This document shows, piece after piece, positions 35,419 through 47,700 of a stretch of 64,000 nucleotides of DNA. The stretch is taken from the NCBI GenBank assembly GCA_963931925.1, contig OZ007572.1:21356460-21420459 (forward strand), read 5' to 3'. The position numbers and the translations under genes were made by a program. The notes under the pieces are model-generated. The model made no database searches, was not told the DNA's origin, and saw only the letters and a list, made by a program, of their open reading frames with translations. Each line of letters begins with the position of its first letter. Within the stretch, counting starts at the first letter, position 1. This DNA comes from Onchidella celtica. Lineage: Eukaryota > Mollusca > Gastropoda > Systellommatophora > Onchidiidae.

Positions 35419-35724
35419 CTATAAAGTGGTGACATTTACCAGTGAATGTTTATCTGAGGAGTCGGAGGAGTACCGAGTCCGCTCCTGCATTTCGTGTTGC
35501 TGTTGATTTGAGGAGAGAGGTCTATGCCGGGCAGTAGTGTCCGATGTAGGAGCACTTGAAGGGTTGTCGTTGTCATGGTAACCAGGCTCCAAATTGCGGG
35601 ATTGCCTAATTATCTCTCTAGCAGCTAGATTCATTTGTTCTGGTGTCATATTGGTAGCTTCAGCAATCTCCCGCTGCAAGCATTGGGCATCCACCCATCT
35701 GTTCAAACCTTCATCTTGAAGCAC
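35419..35724 (-). CDS. CaV1: CaV1 terminal exon with PDZ-ligand end
   Basis: 101 codons and stop. It begins [12 protein letters not shown], then [20 protein letters not shown], matching the conserved helix near the end of vertebrate CaV1.2 (EGLGQF ... ELADACDMTIEEM). This helix belongs to the distal autoregulatory domain. It ends in VTTL, a class I PDZ-binding motif; in CaV1.3 the equivalent ITTL binds Shank. Acceptor atacacag. Confidence 0.93.
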   Translation of the reverse strand: MLQDEGLNRWVDAQCLQREIAEATNMTPEQMNLAAREIIRQSRNLEPGYHDNDNPSSAPTSDTTARHRPLSSNQQQHEMQERTRYSSDSSDKHSLVNVTTL

Positions 35725-38700
35725 CTGTGTATATGAGCAAATTATTTAATGGCTGGAGAAATTACAGCTATCAGGTATGACCTAAAACCACCTTTCTAGG
35801 AGACACATCTAGCCCCATCCCCTTAAAATAAAAAAAAAACATTCCCCCCCCCACCCCCCCCCCCTTGTTTTTGAATCTGAAAGTAAATCATGAACTGTTT
35901 GACAAAACATAAATAAAAACATGGAAAATCTGTGGGGTCTGAAAATCCAAGTCTTGAACTCACAACTCTGCTACAGTTTTTTTTATTGGTTCAATTTTGT
36001 TATTTGTTCAATTTTCTAACCTGTTATATTGTTCTTTCTCTGATGAACATCAATCGATCGAAAGCTTGATTTGTCTTTCCTTCTCCTCTGTGTTTTATTG
36101 TGTCATTTCTGGACTATTTCTTACGTGAGGCTTTGCCGCATACAACTTTTTCTTTTTGCCAAATGTTGAATCAACTATTTGAGCCATTCTCAAATCCACC
36201 ACCATTCCGGAGTTCCACTAAAGTAAGGACTATAACCTGCCACAGGAACATTTGACTCTATGGAATGGCTCACTAGAACTTTCATGTCCAGCAAAGGAAC
36301 AAGCTGTAAAACTAAGAGCAATTATTTCTTCAACTGTTGGTCATAAGCTGCCCTGATTTCGGCAAAATCTGGACAGCTTATATTGTTCCATCGTTTTTTT
36401 TACCAAAGTTTCAAAATGTGCATCTACAATTTACAACACACATAGTGTGTAAATTTCATATAATTGCTTTAGCAGACCTTGCTAAACATCTCACCTCTTT
36501 ACATAAAATTAGATGCAATTCACATCTCATCACTGCACTACAATAATGGCCTACGTCAGACTTATGCCAAAAGGCAAATGATGATTCATTGCATTCCTGA
36601 GTATGAAAGCTATCAGATTATATCATACAAAAAGAAATGCCCCAATAGGGAGATGTAATAATCGAATAGAATCATTATGGCAAAAGTCACCAAATGTCAC
36701 AAAAAGAAACAGTTTTTTCATAATATCTCAAAAGTGTCAAAAATGACCTATGTCATTATTGTAGAGCAGTGACGATCTGTTCATGTAAATTTAATTTATT
36801 TTGACAACTGTTAAATATAAAATGATGATGTTCACGTTGAAGGCTACAGATGACTATGAGTTTTTACCTTGGCAACAAGTGTTTCAGCACTACTTCTCCT
36901 GTGTTGTAGCTGTCGTGGTATCAACTGCTGTTGTTGTAGTTGTTGCTGTTGCTGCTGCTGCTGCTGGACGGCATTTGGGATAATGAGTGGGCGACGGTCA
37001 AGTGACCTGTGGAGGTGGCCTAATTCTGGGAGTGTAGAGTCGCTGTGACGATGCTGCATGCGGGGTTCATCAGGGCCTGTAACAGTGAGAATAGGGTGAA
37101 TTATTTCATCTATTTCCACAGATTTATCCTTATATACCTCCTTATAATGTATTCTCACTGTGACTTCTGATCTATCATTAAGAATTCTGTCCCAATTGAA
37201 CTAAACATATTTATTGTTTGCATCCTTCATTTTTTATGTTGTTTTTTTTTTCTTTCTACTTAAATGCATCACTGTCTTTGATATAATAAGTCAAACAGTT
37301 CATAAAATTCCCACTTCTTTTAGGAATGTGGGAGGTGGAATGATACAAAATATTTCTATGTGAAATTAGATGTGATCCATGCATGAGAAATATTAAGTTT
37401 TATGAGCTGAATCATGGATATCCATTACCCCCCCCCCCCCCCCCCTACCCCATTTACAAAAAAATATAAATCACACAAAGTGTTCAGTTCAGTCCCATAT
37501 ATTGCTCTCACAAACACATCAAAATGCAGCTAAAATATTAAGAGCACATTTCCACAATGGACTGCACAGTCAAATAACCATTCACTGCAGCTGTCATCTT
37601 CTAACCAAAACTGTCTGATCAACTGATGAAATCTGATCTTTTGAAAAGTTTCAAGTCAAACAATATTAGCATCACAGAAAGTCAGATGTTTCCTGTCGTG
37701 AAAAAACTCTCAAACATATTCCATCAATCTTACATCTCTTGTGATTCTCAAAAGACAAACGTATTTTGAAGTGACAGAAAAACAACTGCTCCCTCAGGTT
37801 AGTTCCTCGTCCCTTAATTCACAGAGGACTATCAATTTGACCCCATGATGTTCCATCTTGCAATTCTAGTCATATCTTGCATTTTTATACCTTCCACTCT
37901 TTATCTTCAGTTTAGCATTGGCAGAATAAAAACATGTTTCTAGAATTGCCTTTGAATGATTGGTCTTGTCACAATTCCTGTTCTCTATGAATTTTGCATA
38001 ATATACCTGAATTGAATGTGGAAAATCTATGTGACTTCCCATTGCATATGCATGAGGCATTAGTAACAAAAAAAGAAACCATGACATCTCCTCTCCTATG
38101 TTTTTAGCAAATTATAAAGGTAAAACACATTAACTCCATGTCACTAAATTTTTTGTGGACGAATCTGATTGGTGGCTTAAAGTCCTTTTCCACCAGGAAA
38201 TTAAAAGTAAGAAATGGTGGAAAGGCTTAACGTTTCTATGATTTAAACTTTACAACAAGTTTTGGAATTTGAAACCTGGAATCATTTATATTAATATTCT
38301 TTAAAAAAAAAATATATCCTTAGACAAGAATCTTGTGCATGTACTGTCTAAACATGCCACAATCTTATAATCTGGTAATCTGATAAAAAGCATCTTTTAC
38401 GACAATGGCCCTTGTTCCTCGCACTGTTTGACACTCAACTATTTTGACGACAGCCTCTCACCACTCAACTTGAAATAACGGGATAAGTCTTCAACAACAA
38501 AAGTTACAGATTCATTAAAATTTACTGTAAGTGAGTGAAAGTAACAGACACAGCTTTCTCTGGTGAAGAACTGGGGGGGTTGCCCAATCTGCCAATACTT
38601 CACAAACAATAAAAAACAATAACTGTTGTTTCATGATTAAATATCATACCGGTAAATATCTATACTTGGTATAGCCATAAAATATATATCAGGGTAGCAT

Positions 38701-41700
38701 TTTCCCACTCTGTGAACCACAGTACTGCCTTTTGATAAATAATTCTCTCCCACCACCATGCATTTGGGGTAAAAAAAATAAAATAAAGAAGCTTTATATG
38801 AGCTGTATAAAAACAAAGTAAAAGTATAACAAAAAAACATATGAGGTAATATCTATCCAACTCAAACACTTTTCACAAAGAGTAACAAAAACTGCAAAAC
38901 ATATGACACAAATAGATTTGTGCAAAATAAAGAATAAAACTGCAATAAAAATGATACAGAAGCGAAATGTGATGACGTCTTATATTATGAAGTGAAAGGT
39001 GGTAAGGTACAAAGAGACCAGAAACAGGGATGACAATGGTGACATCAAATTGTTTCATAATGTCTTTTCCTTCAATACACCTTGCACATTTACGAACAAA
39101 ACAATTTGGGCAGACATATATGGGGCATGATATATAAGTAGTTATCACTATCAGTGTGGAGCACAAAAATTCAAGACAGCTCCATTCTTCGCATAACTTC
39201 TCTACAGGAGTGGAACTGTGCTAATTGCTTTGTCTGAAATTTGAGTGGCTATTTTCTGCTAAAGAGACATATCGATACTACAGTTTCTGGAACCAAGACA
39301 GTAACACAGATATCAATTCCTTTCTCAGCAGTAAATTAGTCTGTTGGGACATAGACTTGAGAATACACTAAATGAACAAGCCTCAAAAAAACTGTATGAA
39401 CTACAATTTCTACAGTTCACAAGAAATCCAAAGTCGACGCTGTTCACTCTATGGAATAAATTACAGCCTGAGACACTGAGAACATACTGTGAGTACCTTC
39501 ACTAATGAAAAAGAGAGTAATGACTGATTGCCTGTACCGAACAGAGAGTGCCAAAATTCCATCTAAACAAGTACAGCATGACATAGCACACCTTATCATA
39601 CTATTTATAATGGTCACATAATAAAGATCATAAAAAGTTGGACAAGAAGGAAAAACAATGACTCAATAAACAGTTACAGGAGAAAACACCAAATCTGTGG
39701 CCTTTCTGCTCTGCCCGCCTTGCCCCCCCCCCCCCCCCCTTCCTCTGTTTTGTTTGTTTGTTTTAATTTAAAAGAAATGCTTTTCTCTGAAAGTATTCCA
39801 AACTTTATGCTATTCTTTCTTTTTGGAAGTAATTGTTGTCTGTTCTTATGCTACATTCTATAAACCAATGTCACCACTGCATTGACAACTGATGAACTGT
39901 GACATGGAAAGGAAATCAGCTGCTCTGGAAGATCAATGGTAAAAATACAAGTTGGATAAATATGGACAAGACTGGAGAATGCCAAAAACACAAATTTCAC
40001 AATGGTAGCACAAATTTGTCCATAACAGCACTGTTTTGTCATGCATTTCCAGAAGGGTTGAAATGGGACAATCAATCTTTTCTCACTGTTGTATTCAAAG
40101 GCTAGCACAGTAACATCCACCAAGTTTCAAGTTCTAGAGAAACTACTACCATGGCTTTCAAGGAGAATCAACTACGTTTACATATGCCATCAGCACTTGT
40201 TGAAATATACATGTACATGAGTATGGTCTTTCTAATTACATGCACATCTACTGATGCATTCCCTGAAACAAACAGACAGGCACCATGACCAACGCAGACA
40301 CATCTGAGCATTCTGAACAACACCCAAACTGACAAATACATGTTTCAGTACCAGATCCTATACCTAAAGGATACCCCAAGGCACATGAAATTTTCTTAAA
40401 ATTTTTAATGGAAAACTCTGTATCTCATCATTTGTGACCTTGTGAGCAGTCTCAAGTTTTCAGAGACACAAAAACACTACTAGCATTGAGGGAAAGAAAT
40501 GCATAAATTAAGATAAGACATGCCACTCTGAATATGCGAATGCCAAGGGGATTTGTTCCTCGTGTTAAGAGACCATGATTATGATTATATGACTTACTTA
40601 GACATAACAAAAAGAAGGTAAGGTGCATGTTTAAATTTGCTCAAACAGAAACGAAACTGAAATACATGGAGGGAATAGCCAGGTAAAATACTCTGCAAAT
40701 TTTGGGAGGAATTTTCTACTGTGAATATTTAAAAAGTCTTGCCCATTGATCTTGCCATTGTATAATACACAGGTGGCTATACAAGAGAACTTACTAATCT
40801 ATGAAGATGCCATTCATGGTCAAGGCAGAAGCACACAACAGTGGATATCTGACCATTACGATAGACATTGACATGGGACATGACAATATTGGACCACGAC
40901 AATAAACAGCATTATAATGGAAAAGTTGACGCTGGACAAGCAAAGAGAACAGTGCGAGTGCTGGAAGAGTGCACTGAGAGTGCAAGAGTCATGGCAAGTG
41001 TCTGGCAATAGCAGTATCAGTCACTATATTTTTCCTACATCGCACCACAGAAAAGCCCCAGTTGCTATCACCAGTAGACATGGTCTCAAATGCAGGATAG
41101 GATACGCTTCCTCCTCACATTCATAGTTAGATACTCACTCTAAGTTTCCTGGATGGGTTTATAATTATATTTGAATAAAATTTTGATAACATCAAGTTTG
41201 GAAAGGGCAGAATCATACTTGTCTTTTGATTTTGTATCAGAAGATAGTAATTTTTTTTGTTTTTGTTTTAAAGTTGTTTTCTCCAAAGATTCAATTAACT
41301 ATTTATGATTATGGACAGTGCTCGGTGTAACTAATTCTTCATCAGCTAAACCAATTTCATGGTAAGTTTGGAGCTATCTCACTATGTTAAGTCTAAGGTG
41401 GTACTAAGATGTTAGAAATGACTACCACAAAGAGAAGTAATTTATGATGTTATAGATGACTTCAAATGTTCAAACTAAAGTTAGGTAAGAACTATAATCA
41501 TGTCACAAAATACTCATTCCTGTCATTCCAGAAATATGAATGGCTATGTTGAATGAGTATTGAGTTTTAGCTTTATGATAATGGAATTATACTGTTAATA
41601 ATGAAGTTGGATATTTGCAAAAACCTAACATAACAGAAAATGCACTGTCACTCTGATGCCCAAAATCAAGAAATACTCTCAGAGTGAGTGCTACATCTAA

Positions 41701-44700
41701 ACAGCACAACGTGACAGATGTAAGATATAAGCCATGATAAATATAAGGGAGAAAAAGAGCTCCACACATTGCTTGGTGCAACAGAATGAATAGAGGCAAA
41801 CACAGGGAATCTACTGTGATATGATGGTACCTCTGTCTCGTCTGCGACCTAGACTGCGCAGGAAATTGACCAATCGACTGCCTGTATGTTTGTATTTTAT
41901 GAACAAAAATTAATTAAATATAAAATTTCAGCTGTTCAGTGTGCAATGAAATTGACAACCAAGTAAGCATATAAATAAAAATATCTAATAATAAAAAAAA
42001 AAAACATACAGTGTGTAAATCAAATCTGAAACTACTAATTTGGGAAATAAAAATTTGAAACGACAATTCATAGCCAGTTCAATGTTATTGCTTATTCTGT
42101 TCAATATGCAATTTTCACTCCTACCCCTGAGACTTCTGTATGCAAATATTAAGTATTTTCAATTGCACTACTTAGAAATATAACATATTACTCATTCCCA
42201 TACAGCTCGGTAGGAATTTAATAAAATATGAAAGTCAATTTTTTTCAATTCCTTCCATTTGGGAAAAAAAAAAAGTTTTATGGTAATATTGAGGAGACTA
42301 AAAATACTGACGGAATTAATTTGTATGCTGGTCTGTAATTAAATACATTTTACAATCTTAGGTGAAACTGGATGAATGAGGTACTATATTGTGTGCAAAA
42401 GCACTTGAATGAATATCTTTACAGTCGCCCTATTCAACTTCGTTGGATTTGAATTTCCCTTACTGGATACCTATCCATAATGAAAGTATTTTATCAATGA
42501 AAGTTTCCTTTATTACATGAAATATTTACACAGTACTAAGAATCTGGGACTGGAAAACCATAGTGTAAAACAGTTTTGTCATTCCCTGTAACTTTGAGGT
42601 TATAAGCTGGTAGAATGAGATGATTTGTGTTTCCGAGAAGGCCAAGAATTGATCATTAAAATTCTATAGTGTGTTTACCACAAGCTTTTTGTTATTTGAT
42701 TCATTTCTTTTTTTTTTTTAAGCCCATCCCTTCAGTTTTACCATCATTTGGGGATATTCAAACTGTATAATGGCAAAAAAATATTAAAACATATACTTTT
42801 TTTATTTCATAAATATTTCCTTATGTTCAGGCCCATGCCTTGTATCTTTTTATAGGTGAAAAAAATTTCACATATTATCACTGCATGTCATTCCTGACCT
42901 GGTGAGAGGTGTGTCCTGGACGGCTGAGGGGAGGATCGAGGCATCTGTGAGGCTGAGGGGAAACTACTGGCTCTGTCAGGCACTGTCGGTGGTGCCAAGC
43001 CCTGAGGTGGGTAAGTTCAAAAAAATGAAAACACCATTACTCAAAAGCTTCAACAAATGAACATTTAAATTATCTGATCTAAATAAGCCATATACAATTG
43101 CTTTTCTTCCATTAGAAGATATACAAATTAGAAGTGGCATTTAAAAAATAACCTATTTTTGCCCTACAATGCATAGTTTAGGCTATTTTGAGGGTTAAGC
43201 AGACAAACAGAACTGGAATTTTTATATGGTCTAGTTCTACATATTCACATAAGAATTCTAAAAAAATCTGACCAAATTTTTTTGGGTCCCATCATAAGAA
43301 TTCAGTTTGTATCTCGGAATAGTGAATGTCCTAGCAAAATCTCTTCCCGACAAAATTCCTGTCATCATCATGGAAGTCTTTAGATGTAACATGTACAACA
43401 CTGCACAACTCACTTGACTGACTTGTCAAACATGCAAAATTAATTGAGCAAAATAATGGTAATTACTATACTGGGAATAGAGAAAATGTGAATATGTGAT
43501 GATTTCCTTTACGGCATTCTTTTTCTATACAACCACAAATGCTTCAGGAAGAAAGATATTCTATATTCATGTCAAACAGAATTGAATTTGGATTTAATTG
43601 GCATGATTAACGGCCACTTTGCACCTTTCATGGTTCTTTAGGTACTTTACTCTAGTTTGATTTTCAGAGCTGGATCAAGTTTTATGACATATCCCACCTG
43701 GTTATTATGGTGACCAGGGACCCGTAAAGGTTGGCCAGGCCTCCTCATCAATGGGTTCTCATCACTGCCTTGTTTCCCTATACATCCCAGTTTGAAGGAC
43801 GCCCCTTTCCTGCTCAGCCGTCGGGGAGGTGGAGTGGGCGGAGTTTGTTCTCGCTCAAAATCACTGTCCTCCTGGGGGAGGCTGAAAAAAAGATTCGGCA
43901 ATTTTTGAAAGACAAGGACACTTGTGTGAAAAAACGTATAAATCTGCCGATTTGTATTTTGTATACTTCTTTAATCCCATTTGGGAAATTTGCTTTAGCG
44001 TCATCGCAGCTCAGTTACAACTGGAGCAGATATGTCGTCACCACAGTGCAGCGCTGGTCAGCCGGTTTTTTTAGGAGGTGGGGGGGGGGGGGGGGGGGGA
44101 GAGGTAGTGGTAGGGATATATTTAAAAACATTTCTTTGCCTGGGCAGCGGCCTGCTTGGCCTGCTCTTCTTGATTTCCAACTGTCAAGGTATCTTACCGG
44201 AGAAGACAAGGTTGTTTATCCTACCTTACCAAAGGATCAGGGGCAGGAAAATATGAGAAATATCCCAAAATTCAAACATGCCCGCACCGACCGGGATTTG
44301 AACCAGGTACCTTCAGCATGAGAGGCGAGCACTTTGCCTCTAGACCACTGTGTCCCCCCCTTTTGATATCAAAGAGATACAGTGAATTTGATCAAACTCT
44401 CCACAGTTACAGAGTGAAATTGATCAAAGTCTCCACTAAGTTACAGAATATTAACATGATTATTGATGAAATCATTAAAAAGCTATATAAGGGCCTATCC
44501 ACACGAAACAGGAATATCATTCACCTTAGTTATAAATTCTCTTTAGACACAGATATCACATTGTGCTTATAACTGTGAAGCAAAAATGACTTATGCCCTG
44601 TACAACATAATTTCTCATCTCACTGCCAGTAAAAAGTACTTTCCAACAGCTTTTACTGGTATGAATGACAGCTGACAGAGATCCTAAGTTCAGTAGTATA

Positions 44701-47700
44701 CTCCCCTAAACAATTAATAATACTCTATGAACATTAAGGGGGGGGGGGGGGGGCAGGTCCTGAAATCGAGTTTTTGGCTCAATTCTTACTTTTGTCGATT
44801 TTCGGAAGGTTCAACCATGTCTATTTACGTTTTTGAGACTCATTTGACCTAGCTAAGCGTTTTTTCATTAAAAAAACACAAGACTTTCATGGGAGAGGGT
44901 CGAGTAAAATATGCGCTTCTAATCGAAGAAAATACGTTATAATTGCCAGTTCAAGACACAATGAAACGCCATTTCTGGCTGATTTGTGGTATAGGGACCT
45001 TTATATTGGAATCTCCCACTTGTATGAATGATCCAGAACGGCCAGGAATGTATTGATACATTTGGTAAACATCCAGACACTTTTTTCAGCCAAAAAACCT
45101 TTGCAAATTTTCAAACGCGTTTTTCTCAAAACTTACTTTTTTTACGTTAATTTCCTAACTCCTTTTTTTACATTTTGTTGGATTTCGCTGAAAATTGGAC
45201 TATAGCATCATTATATTGTATACTAAAAAAGTTAGTATCCACGTTTGAGTATCATTTATAGTTTACGAGAAATCTATCATTTTTGTGGTGAAAAATCAAG
45301 AAAAATGCATATGCGCTATATACAATTTTCAGAATTTCTTAGAAAAACATCTATCAAAGATATCCAAATAAAAATATTAAAATATCTTTATTATATATTG
45401 AAATATAAGCATACAAAATTTCAAGATCATTTGTTGAAAAATGACGGAGCCTTTAGGTTTTGAAAATAGCTGTTTACATGGAGGCGAAATTCAAGATGGC
45501 GGCGTTACCATGGTAACCATAAGTCCAAGTATTTTGTTTATACTTTTCTCCCCTAATTTGGACATGCTGAATTCAAATACGGAAGTTAAAATTGCCAACT
45601 CTATGGAGGCGAAATTCAAGATGGCGGCGTTACCATGGTAACCAATAAGTCCAAGTATTTTGTTTATACTTTTCTCCCCTAATTTGGACATGCTGAATTC
45701 AAATACGGAAGTTAAAATTGCCTACTCTGTGTTGTTTAGAATATCACTCTCAGGACCCCCCCTTAAACTCCTTGTTATTTGCAACTCAAGACAGACAAAT
45801 TACTTCCTGCCCATGGAACATAGCAGGAACCTGTACAATATTTACACAGAGCTCCAAGCTCTTCTATATTCTTGTCGGGAAGGTTCATGCTCATTATAAA
45901 TGTACAAAACCACAAATCTATTAAAATGCACATAGAAAATTATCTACTATCTGTAAAAATGAATCTCATTTTTCTTGGATCTAAATAATCAAATAACTTA
46001 CCCTCTGTAAACAAATCACGATCCCAAATCTCTTGGATCTGAATACTCAAAAGTACTTACTCCTTGTAAACATAGATTCCACATTTCTTGAATGTGAATA
46101 TACAAGAAAGAACTTACTCCCTGTAAATACAGATCCCACATTTCTTGAATGTGAATATTCAAAAGAACTTACTCCCTGTAAACACAGATCCCACATTTCT
46201 TGAATGTGAATATTCAAAAGAACTTACTCCCTGTAAACATAGATAACACATTTCTTGAATGTGAATATTCAAAAGAACTTACTCCCTGTAAACATAGATC
46301 CCATGTTTCTTGGTACTAGGACTGGCATTGGGGTTGGCTGGAATGGTGGGCTGGGCAAGTGGACCATCGCCTTTCTGGCGTTCTGGACTGAGGGAGTTTG
46401 TCACAACAGAGTCCAGCTCTACCTCTCCCTTCCTTTCACTTTCTTCTTCTTCCACCTCTGCCTCTTCTTCTTCCTCCTCCTCCTCTTCTTCTTCTTCTCC
46501 TTCTCCCACTTCCTCTTCTTTCTCTTCATCCACCAACTCCTGCTCTTCATCATCTGCAGGTTCCTCTGCATCATGGAAGCTCTGCTCATCTGGTTCTATT
46601 CGAATATGGGTCTCACTGAATAGGAAATCATAAAGCAGTATTTCATGTGACAAAGATGAACCTGTTTGACAGTAATTGTCTTTCTCTACTACGGGCGGGC
46701 AGAGGGGGGTGGTGGTGTGTGTGTGTGTGTGTGCGCACATGCATTTGTGTGTGTTTGTTTGTTTTTTCACTCTTTCTCCACAAGTAAACTGATTTCATGC
46801 AAATAAAAAAATATGCATCAAAATGAAAGCCTCTGTTCCCGTAAATAATTTATGTTATGTGAAACAACTTTGTGTTGGAAAAAATGTGAACTGATCACAC
46901 AGCTCATCCATGAAACATTGCCCATCAGCTGCAGTATAACTGCAAAGTCAAAATTGGGCAAAAAGAAAAGGTTGTATGTTGCAAAGCCCCGCATATAACT
47001 GCAGATTACAAAGTCTTGTTTCTTAATTTCAGCCCTTGACGGTATTCTTTACTGGTTGACAAATTGTGTGAGAAAAACAAGAGTTTAGCAACACCTGAGT
47101 TCTTCTTTGTTATCACCTACATGATTATAATCATTGCAAGAGCTTTTAAATCTCAAGCAACGCATAAACAAATCCATCCGTAGGCTGGAAATGCCACATG
47201 TGATAAGTCAATTTTTTCCCATTTTCTTTGCAAGATTTGCATGTAGTGAAGACAGTGTGATTTGTAACCACTGCTTCTCTTACCTGGCTTTACTAGGTCT
47301 CCTGGATTCGTCTTTATCAGTGGGTGTGACCAAGTTCTGAGGGAGGATTGGAGCATGGTTCATTGCACTGTAATCTTGATTCAAATGATTACATGAGCCT
47401 GTGCCGATATTGCCATTCATCTGAAAAGGCAATGAATGAAATACATGTTAATTAGAAACAAAATACTTTTGTATGACCAAGCATTCTTCCCTTCCAGACT
47501 ATTTCTCTGTCTTTTTTGATAATGTTGTTCATATCTTTGAGAAAAATAACAATTAGAACAATGATGATTTTTTAAATGATGAATTTGCTCTGAAATGTCC
47601 CAACCTGGACGGTTCTAATATAAAGCCAAAGATTTTACAATCTAATAATATTTATTTTGAAATGCATCTACTGAAATTGAAATGATGAAGACTGAAAAGA

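Noticed and set aside
36030..36080. Hammerhead-like core ctgatga ... cgaaa
   Set aside because: Stem II would have only three pairs, and no matching stems I and III or cleavage site could be found. More likely the 3' tail of an old retroelement.
41835..41870. Possible 23-nt CaV1 micro-exon with ag/gt borders
   Set aside because: In the phase set by its neighbours it contains a stop, and the flanking exons join in frame without it.
46279..46770. 163-codon minus ORF taken as a separate gene
   Set aside because: It is the acidic CaV1 exon plus unspliced intron on both sides, including the GT microsatellite read as His-Thr.
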